From Nitrososphaerales archaeon TH5895 (lineage in GTDB: Archaea; Thermoproteota; Nitrososphaeria; Nitrososphaerales; Nitrososphaeraceae): 11,808 bases of DNA. The stretch is from contig JAATVS010000246.1 of NCBI GenBank assembly GCA_014523695.1, positions 1-11,808 on the forward strand. Reading direction: 5' to 3'. The notes under the pieces were generated by a model. The model saw only the letters and a list, made by a program, of their open reading frames with translations, had not been told where the DNA came from and made no database searches. A program made the position numbers and the translations under genes. Positions 6,456 through 11,808 of the stretch are shown piece by piece. Within the stretch, counting starts at the first letter, position 1; the number at the start of each line of letters is the position of its first letter.

Positions 6456-7715
6456 TCAATTGCGTGGAGAGTATGAATAATTCCTCTCATGCCAGCTTAT
6501 TGCATTGTTCTTGCTTGAATCAAAAATGGCTGAAATAAATGACGCAAAGAGGATGGAGCCTGCGATAGGAAAACCGAGTGTGTATAATAGACTCTGAAAG
6601 ATGACCGTCTTCGATTGTATTATGCTAGTCAAAATGAGCATGACCATAGAAACTATGCTACACGTTATCAAAACCAAATGCCAAGGGAATTCCTTCTCGC
6701 TGTTGAATGTAGTACTTAATGGATCAATAGAGTACCACAAAATCAAAAATAATAATAAAATCAATGGCATTAGTAACATGAGAAATGTAGCAAAGGTAAT
6801 CATTACAGCTTTTGCCTTTTCTTTCAGATACATAGGAATCATTAATCTTCTTAATCCGTTCCACAAGGTGCTTAAATTTCGAGCCCAGATAGCTGTGATA
6901 TGGTGTTCGCCATGGACCACCTGGGATCGAAGACCGCGATCTTTTACTATCCGCCCTAGTTCCACATCTTCCACAATTTCCTCCCTGACTCGTTCATGAG
7001 TGCCTATGATTTCATATGCGTCACGACCAATCATTATAAAACTTCCAAAGAAATACCCTCCTACCCGTGTATTTGGATTATTTGCTTTTTGCGGAGAGTA
7101 CTTTGCATATGACAGAGTCCAAAGTATGGGCAATGTCAACCTTGTCCAAAAGTCTTCTGCTCGCAATCGTGGTATAAGGGTAAGGGCAGCTAGCTCGTTA
7201 GATAAATAAAACTGAAGAGAAAGTGAAAGAGTACAATGTGAATGAGTAGTATCAGCATCAGTAAAGAGGAGGATGTTACCTGCCGAATGGATATAGCCTT
7301 GATAACACGCCCATGTCTTTCCTGTCCAACCGTCTGGCTTGTTTCTCTTCTCATCGATGGACACAATCTTTATCCTTGCATCTTCTTTACCATAGTATTG
7401 AAATATTTCAGCAGTCCTATCGGAAGAACCATCATCAACGACAACGATTTCGAAATTTTGATATGTTTGTTTTAACAAACTATTGAGACACTCATCAACA
7501 TAGTTTTCTTCATTGCGAGCGGGAATTATTATGCTGACCATGGGTAAATCATTCTTGGTAGTGTTGACTCTCCCAGTATTTAACCCCCCTTCAGTTGCGA
7601 ACTGCCGAAGGCAAGGAGACCTTCTCAAAGACATGATTGTATACAAAAGAAAGTATAGCCACACAATACAGATGCTAATCATTATTCCAGATAGAATGGC
7701 ATACAATAGTATCAT
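6456..7715 (-). CDS. membrane-anchored family 2 glycosyltransferase
   Basis: The 419-residue protein has an N-terminal membrane helix (3-28), a cytosolic GT-A catalytic domain (about 58-275) and three C-terminal membrane segments (about 303-330, 345-367, 372-397). Catalytic-domain landmarks are VSIIIPARNEE (60-70), VVVDDGSSDRT (91-101) for nucleotide-sugar binding, the KPDGWTGKTWAC element (126-137), the DxD-type FTDADT (151-156) for metal and sugar nucleotide, and EEIVEDVELG (245-254) with the likely catalytic base. The PxGWxGK element and overall topology resemble the CrtQ-type carotenoid/lipid glycosyltransferases more than polysaccharide synthases. The QxxRW motif of processive enzymes is absent (GLRRL at 287-291 sits near that position). 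A lipid or isoprenoid acceptor is therefore an inference. The gene stands alone, with a T9 run downstream. Confidence 0.9.
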   Translation of the reverse strand: MILLYAILSGIMISICIVWLYFLLYTIMSLRRSPCLRQFATEGGLNTGRVNTTKNDLPMVSIIIPARNEENYVDECLNSLLKQTYQNFEIVVVDDGSSDRTAEIFQYYGKEDARIKIVSIDEKRNKPDGWTGKTWACYQGYIHSAGNILLFTDADTTHSHCTLSLSLQFYLSNELAALTLIPRLRAEDFWTRLTLPILWTLSYAKYSPQKANNPNTRVGGYFFGSFIMIGRDAYEIIGTHERVREEIVEDVELGRIVKDRGLRSQVVHGEHHITAIWARNLSTLWNGLRRLMIPMYLKEKAKAVMITFATFLMLLMPLILLLFLILWYSIDPLSTTFNSEKEFPWHLVLITCSIVSMVMLILTSIIQSKTVIFQSLLYTLGFPIAGSILFASFISAIFDSSKNNAISWHERNYSYSPRN

Positions 7716-7963
7716 GCTAAGATTATGACTATAGCTTCAACGACCATATTTTTAACATTTCCTTGGTACAAAAATACCTATGCGTACGTCAGCCCGCATA
7801 TTAAATTAGTATTCTTGGTAGTTAGGATATTGAGGATTGAAAATACTTAAAAGATTACTTAATGCAACTTCAAAAGGAATTTCTCCTCCCTTCGAATCTG
7901 ATAGTCATAATTGGTAAATTATACCGCGTTGTTAGGACTAACTTTGAACAAAAGGTGTGTAAT

Positions 7964-7988
7964 TTCGGATTTCTAAGTTTTATCCGAA
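7964..7988. repeat. inverted repeat TTCGGAT/ATCCGAA
   Basis: TTCGGAT (7964-7970) and ATCCGAA (7982-7988) are exact reverse complements separated by 11 bases. The sequence can form a seven-base hairpin on either strand or serve as a dimeric operator. It lies about 250 nt upstream of the glycosyltransferase start and far from any other gene. Confidence 0.45.
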
Positions 7989-8343
7989 GTACCAAGCTTT
8001 TTCATCATCATTGAATCATAAGTATTTCTATCTTATTTTCAAACTTGATTCGTATTCGAAATCTGCATGTTTGGTCCTATTTCAAGGATTCCCTTTAAAT
8101 GACTCACTGGTACTTTTAACTAGATATCCTAGCTACACATAAGGAAAACACTGCTAAAGGGGTATGCTTTTCTCTAATTGGCTAATTCGTATTTCAAGTC
8201 AAAGAAAATTTGGAGGGAGCCATTTGAAACCAACTAATTCAGGTGGACTCTAATTATACGATGAGAAAATATCGGCAAATTAGATCCTACTAACTAAAGT
8301 TATGTACAGTTTGTTTGAATACGGCAGAATCTCTTAAAACTTT

Positions 8344-8407
8344 GGCAAGGGAAACATGGTTCGAACTGGGAATTTGACACTTTATCATCGCTGCGCTCTA
8401 GAAGCGC
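8344..8407 (-). other. degenerate tRNA-like sequence (possible tRNA-Ile remnant)
   Basis: On the minus strand TAGAGCGC is followed by a loop-like ATGATAA (GAT at the anticodon place, T before and A after) and then CAGTTCGAACC. The spacing between these D-arm, anticodon-loop and T-arm signatures is within one base of a normal tRNA. The anticodon and T stems do not pair well and no convincing acceptor stem or full D arm is seen, so this is not a working tRNA. It may be a decayed copy or chance. It begins just after the permease stop codon. Confidence 0.2.
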
Positions 8408-8408
8408 A
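8392..8408 (-). other. hairpin just after the permease stop codon
   Basis: TGCGCT and AGCGCA form a perfect six-base stem around the loop CTAGA, seven bases beyond the stop codon of the permease gene. No T-run follows, so it is a poor intrinsic terminator, but it could mark or protect the 3' end of the mRNA. Confidence 0.35.
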
Positions 8409-8414
8409 TATATA

Positions 8415-9281
8415 TTAATTGCCTCCCTCTTGATTCAACCCCCACCTATCTCTTACGCGGTCTTCGAGCTTCGAAAATAGAACACGGTCAAACACGAGTC
8501 CGATAGCGAATATAGTGATCATTGAAGCGATTATTTGATCCATAAGTTGGAACTCTCTGCCTACTAAAAGAACATGCCCTAAACCAACTGCGGCAGCAAT
8601 TAATATCTCTGCGCCTATAAGCGCATGCCATGCAAACGACCAAGCCTGTTTTATTCCAACGATCAGTGACGGAGTAGCTGCAGGAATCATGACGTACCTG
8701 AATAGGGAGAAACCTTTGGCGCCCATATTCTTTGCGGCGCGGATATAGATTGGAGATATATTTCTTATTCCTCCATAGGTGGACATCATGACCGAAAAGA
8801 CGGAACTCATTATTACGACGAAAAGTATTCCTGCATCGTTAAGTCCTATTAGTAGTATAGCGAATGGTACCCATGCTACGCTAGGAAATGATTGTAAACC
8901 GACAGCAAAAGAGCTCATGGTTTTACCGAAGCCAGGGAATTTCACCATAGCCAACCCAACTGAAACCCCGATGACGATCGACAACGTAAATCCAATAACT
9001 AGACGGTACATAGTTGCAGCAATACTGATGATCAGTGTCAAATTCTTCACAAGTTCTACAAAGGATCCTGCAACCATAGCTGGGGATGGCAATGAAACTT
9101 CAGGCCAAATCCCTAACATGAACACCAGCTGCCATATCCCTATGAAGGCTGCAATGAATAGGGCTACATTGGCAAGGTCCTCAATATCTAATTTAACCTT
9201 TCTATGCTTAATCGATGATGATGTACCTAAAGTAAAAGTCAGGATTGTTTCGCCTTTTCCACTGGTATCACGCTTCTGCAT
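8415..9281 (-). CDS. ABC transporter permease, nitrate/sulfonate/taurine type
   Basis: This 288-residue inner-membrane protein is a BPD_transp_1 permease of the SsuC/TauC/NrtB family, which forms the channel of an importer for sulfonates, taurine, nitrate or similar small anions. After a polar N-terminus (1-35) come about six membrane segments (near 38-58, 84-112, 125-148, 150-168, 205-235, 247-265). The cytoplasmic EAA-type loop, which docks onto the ATPase, is IRAAKNMGAKG with FRYVMIPAATPSL (180-206). SFPSVAWVPFAILLIG (131-146) is also typical of the family. Length matches the usual 250-290 residues. A TATA box at 9302-9310 lies 25 nt before the ATG and supports this start. No ATPase gene adjoins it. 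The likely binding-protein partner is divergent at 9902-11149. Substrate is not decided by sequence. Confidence 0.92.
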   Translation of the reverse strand: MQKRDTSGKGETILTFTLGTSSSIKHRKVKLDIEDLANVALFIAAFIGIWQLVFMLGIWPEVSLPSPAMVAGSFVELVKNLTLIISIAATMYRLVIGFTLSIVIGVSVGLAMVKFPGFGKTMSSFAVGLQSFPSVAWVPFAILLIGLNDAGILFVVIMSSVFSVMMSTYGGIRNISPIYIRAAKNMGAKGFSLFRYVMIPAATPSLIVGIKQAWSFAWHALIGAEILIAAAVGLGHVLLVGREFQLMDQIIASMITIFAIGLVFDRVLFSKLEDRVRDRWGLNQEGGN

Positions 9282-9301
9282 TCTGCTTAGTATCTGGAAC
9301 T

Positions 9302-9310
9302 CTATTTATC
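9302..9310 (-). promoter_or_regulatory. TATA box of the permease gene
   Basis: Read on the minus strand the box is GATAAATAG, centred 25 nt before the ATG and preceded by an A-rich stretch. This fits an archaeal box A with transcription beginning at the start codon. Confidence 0.55.
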
Positions 9311-9512
9311 GGACCTTTTTTTTAGCCTTCGTTTCACTAACTCAAAATTAGCCCATTTCAATGTGCCACTGTTGATCAGAGGAGAATGGAACACTTCTGA
9401 AATATCAAATGTCTTAGAGACGTATGCAGCAAGATTGCTAACTAGTAAAGTGTCTGAATTTGAAGTACAGTAAAATTCGGCTTTGATCTGATATAACATT
9501 TCCTTTTCTTAA

Positions 9513-9550
9513 AGACAAGTCTAAAGCAGGATATATATAATTGCCTTTAA
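9513..9550 (+). promoter_or_regulatory. palindrome and tandem TATA boxes inside the divergent spacer
   Basis: AGAC-AA-GTCT (9513-9522) is followed by ATATATATAA (9531-9540) and then CTTTAAATG near 9543-9551. This is the best plus-strand TATA sequence in the spacer. It sits about 360 nt before the binding-protein gene, so the transcript would be a long leader, a separate RNA, or the mRNA of a small gene. The palindrome is placed where an archaeal regulator could act. Confidence 0.4.
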
Positions 9551-9602
9551 ATGTGAAAAATAGAATTGTTTGACGAACTCATTGCGTATACATTGCGCAA
9601 TA

Positions 9603-9821
9603 ATGCTAATCTACTTCATATTACTTAAGATGGGTCTTCAATTAACACAATATGCTCTTCTTGAGGCAATATCACAACAGTACTTTCCTTTCAAATCAAT
9701 AATTGAGCATAATCAAATTATTTCAGTCATAGGAAACTCTATGAAATTCTTGCTGGGACCCAAAATTAGGTCCAGATTTTATGCATATATTTTGGCTGTT
9801 TTGCACCAATCAAACAGATAA
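9603..9821 (+). CDS. possible small hypothetical protein
   Basis: I do not recognise this 72-codon frame. It begins MLIYFILLKMGLQL and is fairly hydrophobic with a basic end (GPKIRSRFYAYILAVLHQSNR region). In its favour are the strong TATA sequences at 9531-9551, which would start a transcript about 30-45 nt before the ATG, and the lack of any other gene for that promoter. Against it are the absence of family resemblance and of a ribosome binding site. The frame also extends upstream to a TTG near 9570. It may equally be untranslated. Confidence 0.2.
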   Translation: MLIYFILLKMGLQLTQYALLEAISQQYFPFKSIIEHNQIISVIGNSMKFLLGPKIRSRFYAYILAVLHQSNR

Positions 9822-9879
9822 TATTGCCTGATAGGGCCAATCAAAATGCACCACTAATATTGGAGAGACAGAATATTTC

Positions 9880-9886
9880 GAGGTGG
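9880..9886 (+). promoter_or_regulatory. Shine-Dalgarno-like element before binding-protein gene
   Basis: GAGGTGG matches the archaeal anti-SD core but lies about 15 nt before the ATG at 9902, farther than ideal. A TATA-like GAATATTT (9871-9878) is 27 nt before the ATG, so the mRNA may instead be leaderless; CTAATATT (9854-9861) would give a leader of about 20 nt that includes the element. Confidence 0.3.
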
Positions 9887-9901
9887 AATTGATAGGTAGC
9901 T

Positions 9902-11149
9902 ATGAAAGTAAGAACTAAATTCTTACTGTCAGGCGTAATTATCCTTGCAGTTGCTTTGAGTTCACAATTCAATTCGGATCTCCTGCTGAGTGTGACCAAC
10001 TCCTTAACTAATGGTCCTCAAAGTGGTGATAATGACACCGGGAGCGAGGCAGCAGGACAGGATACTGATTCCCGATCGGATGTCTTGCGATTGGGCTATT
10101 TTCCTAATCTAAATCATGCCCAAGTAATCATAGGATTAGCGAATGGGCACTTCCAAAAAGCACTGTCTGAGAACAGTACAGGCAGGGGCGAAGAAGGAGG
10201 TGAGGATATCAGTATAGAGGAATACGTGTTCAGCGCTGGCCCTTCAGCTATTGAAGCACTATATGCAGGGCAAATTGATGTGGCGTATGTTGGACCCAAT
10301 CCTGCAATAAATGGTTACTTGGCATCTAATGGTGAGGGGATACGAATAATTTCTGGATCTGCGAGTGGGGGAGCCGTATTTGTAGTGAGAAACGATACAG
10401 GCATACAATCCGCTAGCGACCTTGGTGGAAAGAAATTTGCTTCTCCACAATTGGGCAATACTCAGGATGTGGCCTTGAGAAAATATTTGATACAGAGCGG
10501 GTATGAAACCGTCGAGAATGGAGGTAATGTAACTGTGGTTCCAGTGAAACCTTCAGACATTCTTACACTCATGCTTAAGAAAGAAATTGACGGTGCCTGG
10601 GTTCCTGAACCCTGGGGAGCGCGTCTTGTCAAAGAAGCTAACGGGAAGATACTTGTAGACGAGCGGGATTTATGGCCGCCAGATGGTAAATTCGTAACTA
10701 CGAACATCATCGCTAGATCGGACTATTTGAAAAACAATCCTGAGACAATAAGGAAGCTGATTAATGCACATATTGATGAGACAATTTGGATAAATGATAC
10801 TCTACAGAATATACGGAACGATGGCGTCAATGGAGCTTCAGGGTACAAGGAAAACGAATCAAATGCTGACCTTGAGAATGGCAGCGTTAAGGCGTTCATA
10901 CACTCATTTAATGATGGCCTCAAGCGGATCACGGGGAATACAGTCCCTGAAGACGAATTGAGTGATGCGCTTCAAAGACTCGAATTTACATATGATCCTA
11001 TTGAACAGTCGCTTTTTAGAATGGCAGATGATGCATATGATCTAGGGTTGATAGGAAGAGGGAATGAACCGGATTTGACAAATATCTATGACCTAGGATT
11101 GCTAAAGCAGGTACTCAAAGAGAGGAATCTCCCGGTTGATGACATTTAA
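9902..11149 (+). CDS. ABC transporter substrate-binding protein, SsuA/TauA/NrtA type
   Basis: This 415-residue exported protein is the solute receptor of a nitrate/sulfonate/taurine-class importer. An N-terminal hydrophobic segment (7-21) serves as signal or anchor; there is no lipobox cysteine. A Ser/Asp/Gly-rich linker (35-60) follows. The two-lobed domain then shows the family patterns: LRLGYFPNLNHAQVIIGLA (62-80), SAGPSAIEALYAGQIDVAYV (111-130) with GPNPAINGY (131-139), SGSASGGAVFVV (151-162), DLGGKKFASPQLGNTQDVAL (173-192) and GAWVPEPWGARLV (231-243). Family members are usually about 320-350 residues; the excess lies in the linker, a charged insertion (90-104) and the Asn-rich stretch at 305-330. 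It probably works with the divergent permease at 8415-9281. A missing ATPase must be encoded elsewhere. The substrate cannot be told from sequence. Confidence 0.92.
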   Translation: MKVRTKFLLSGVIILAVALSSQFNSDLLLSVTNSLTNGPQSGDNDTGSEAAGQDTDSRSDVLRLGYFPNLNHAQVIIGLANGHFQKALSENSTGRGEEGGEDISIEEYVFSAGPSAIEALYAGQIDVAYVGPNPAINGYLASNGEGIRIISGSASGGAVFVVRNDTGIQSASDLGGKKFASPQLGNTQDVALRKYLIQSGYETVENGGNVTVVPVKPSDILTLMLKKEIDGAWVPEPWGARLVKEANGKILVDERDLWPPDGKFVTTNIIARSDYLKNNPETIRKLINAHIDETIWINDTLQNIRNDGVNGASGYKENESNADLENGSVKAFIHSFNDGLKRITGNTVPEDELSDALQRLEFTYDPIEQSLFRMADDAYDLGLIGRGNEPDLTNIYDLGLLKQVLKERNLPVDDI

Positions 11150-11606
11150 GTAGCAAGGGGGCGAGTCAGAAAATAAAAATATCTTTTACAGTCGGTCCTA
11201 AAAAGTGACCGAACTTTCCATCTCAAGAACTTGATACGTCTAATCAACGGGGTGTCGATAAAGACCAGGCAAGGATTACTCAATCCACTCGCCTAATCCT
11301 ATTGAAATGACTGATGCTGTTCTGTCGCCTTTGTTTTCATTTCTGTTCCTACCTGTAGATTCTAGATTTCCGACAAGGACAATGGTGATGCTAATGAAAC
11401 CCTCCTGTTCTCATCAAGAAATTTGGAATTTCGGCCTAAAGAAATGATATAAGGACATCATGGCCCCAATAGATGGCGGAATAACTAATGTTGCCGAAAC
11501 AGCTTGAGCGAAACTTACTAAAATTATGCAGTTATATGAATCACTTTACCTAAAGCATATACCCACTGCAATGAACACATGTGCGTATATCTGCTCATGT
11601 ACTTGC
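11150..11606. other. convergent spacer at the right end
   Basis: About 450 bases between two convergent genes hold no supported gene. A hairpin lies at 11192-11212. A 15-codon frame starting ATG GCC CCA at 11460 has AAGGA seven bases upstream but is too short to judge. Confidence 0.35.
11192..11212 (+). other. hairpin downstream of binding-protein gene
   Basis: TCGGTC (11192-11197) and GACCGA (11207-11212) are exact reverse complements with a nine-base A-rich loop, and the stem extends with one bulged A to AGTCGGTC/GACCGAACT. It begins about 40 nt after the stop codon. No T-run follows directly. It may be a 3' mRNA structure or a terminator-like element. Confidence 0.35.
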
Positions 11607-11808
11607 TCAAACCAATAATTCCTTGTTGACCACAGTCAGAGGAGGATCTCCGCGTGACATCCGCTCGATATTTATTGAAATTATTCTGGTGATGGTCTCG
11701 ATTGCTTCAAAAGTCCAACCTGCGATGTGTGGTGTAATTACAAAGTTTTCGAGTGCAAGAATCTTTTCTTCCAGTTCAGGGGGTTCCCTCCAAAAAACAT
11801 CAAATGCA
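11607..11808 (-). CDS. D-isomer-specific 2-hydroxyacid dehydrogenase, C-terminal part
   Basis: Only the last 66 residues are in the window; the gene enters from the right edge. The fragment begins AFDVFWREPPE, the well-known end of the NAD-binding domain in D-3-phosphoglycerate/glycerate dehydrogenases. It then has ENFVITPHIAGWTFEA, where the histidine of PHIAG is the catalytic acid-base residue, and the terminal helix with INIERMSRGDPPLTVVN. These enzymes oxidise D-2-hydroxyacids with NAD(P). The family includes serine-pathway phosphoglycerate dehydrogenase and glyoxylate/hydroxypyruvate reductases, and the fragment cannot separate them. The stop is TGA at 11607-11609. The frame is intact. 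Confidence 0.9.
   Translation of the reverse strand, partial: AFDVFWREPPELEEKILALENFVITPHIAGWTFEAIETITRIISINIERMSRGDPPLTVVNKELLV

Larger units (their letters stand above)
7716..8414. other. 700-base spacer without a recognised gene
   Basis: I see no convincing coding frame in this stretch. It holds a perfect seven-base inverted repeat with an 11-base loop (7964-7988) and, at its right end, a tRNA-like sequence on the minus strand (8344-8407). Both are listed separately. The length is unusual even for this sparsely coding window, so an undetected RNA is possible. Confidence 0.4.
9282..9901. other. 620-base divergent spacer between permease and binding-protein genes
   Basis: The region holds the permease promoter (9302-9310), a run of eight T residues on the plus strand (9316-9323), a strong plus-strand TATA sequence (9531-9540) preceded by a small palindrome (9513-9522), a weak possible small gene (9603-9821), and A/T-rich boxes plus a GAGGTGG element before the binding-protein gene. 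Its length suggests more than simple promoters. Confidence 0.45.

Noticed and set aside
8779..9351. 190-codon plus-strand frame opposite the permease
   Set aside because: Long but antisense to a well-conserved permease with a clear TATA box; no family pattern in its product.
9302..9499. 65-codon minus-strand frame upstream of the permease
   Set aside because: It overlaps the permease promoter and has no recognisable sequence or promoter of its own.
11460..11507. 15-codon frame MAPIDGGITNVAETA with AAGGA upstream
   Set aside because: Too short to separate from chance, though the ribosome-site spacing is good.
1..11808. CRISPR arrays, insertion sequences, transposases, rRNA or phage genes
   Set aside because: No regularly spaced repeats, transposase motifs, terminal inverted repeats of IS type, rRNA signatures or phage structural genes were seen on either strand.

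Overview
The window looks like a chromosomal segment of an ammonia-oxidising archaeon of the Nitrososphaerales, most likely low-GC and Nitrosocosmicus-like. The evidence is an archaeal transcription factor B gene, a stand-alone Lrp/AsnC effector domain, A/T-rich archaeal TATA boxes about 24-26 nt before several start codons (leaderless transcripts), an AT-rich base composition and a low coding density of roughly 62% by my count. The lineage is an inference from gene content and style, not from a marker tree.

Layout. 1-396: intergenic, with two candidate TATA boxes for tfb. 397-1347 (+): transcription factor B with an atypical zinc ribbon. 1648-2379 (-): class I SAM-dependent methyltransferase. 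2380-2877: mostly non-coding, with a possible ribbon-helix-helix remnant. 2878-3474 (-): membrane-anchored exported protein with an emfourin-like domain. 3674-4018 (+): small membrane protein with a duplicated hydrophobic motif, divergent from the previous gene. 4527-4775 (+): stand-alone RAM (Lrp/AsnC ligand-binding) domain. 5245-6159 (-): secreted protein with an Ig-like domain, an acidic linker and a two-cysteine motif. 6456-7715 (-): membrane-anchored family 2 glycosyltransferase. 8415-9281 (-) and 9902-11149 (+): permease and substrate-binding protein of a nitrate/sulfonate/taurine-type ABC importer, divergently arranged with no ATPase gene in view. 11607-11808 (-): C-terminal end of a D-2-hydroxyacid dehydrogenase that runs off the window.

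How the genes relate. Nearly every gene stands alone with its own promoter and long spacers; no clear operon is visible. Only the permease and binding protein clearly belong to one system. Several products act at or outside the membrane: the emfourin-like protein, the Ig-like secreted protein, the glycosyltransferase, the small membrane protein and the importer. The TFB and RAM-domain genes are regulatory.

I did not find a clearly new multi-gene system. The observations most worth a second look are the TFB zinc ribbon with glutamate in place of a cysteine ligand, the emfourin-like exported protein without a visible protease partner, the unusual architecture of the secreted protein, the split ABC importer, and promoter-like or tRNA-like signals in the long spacers.
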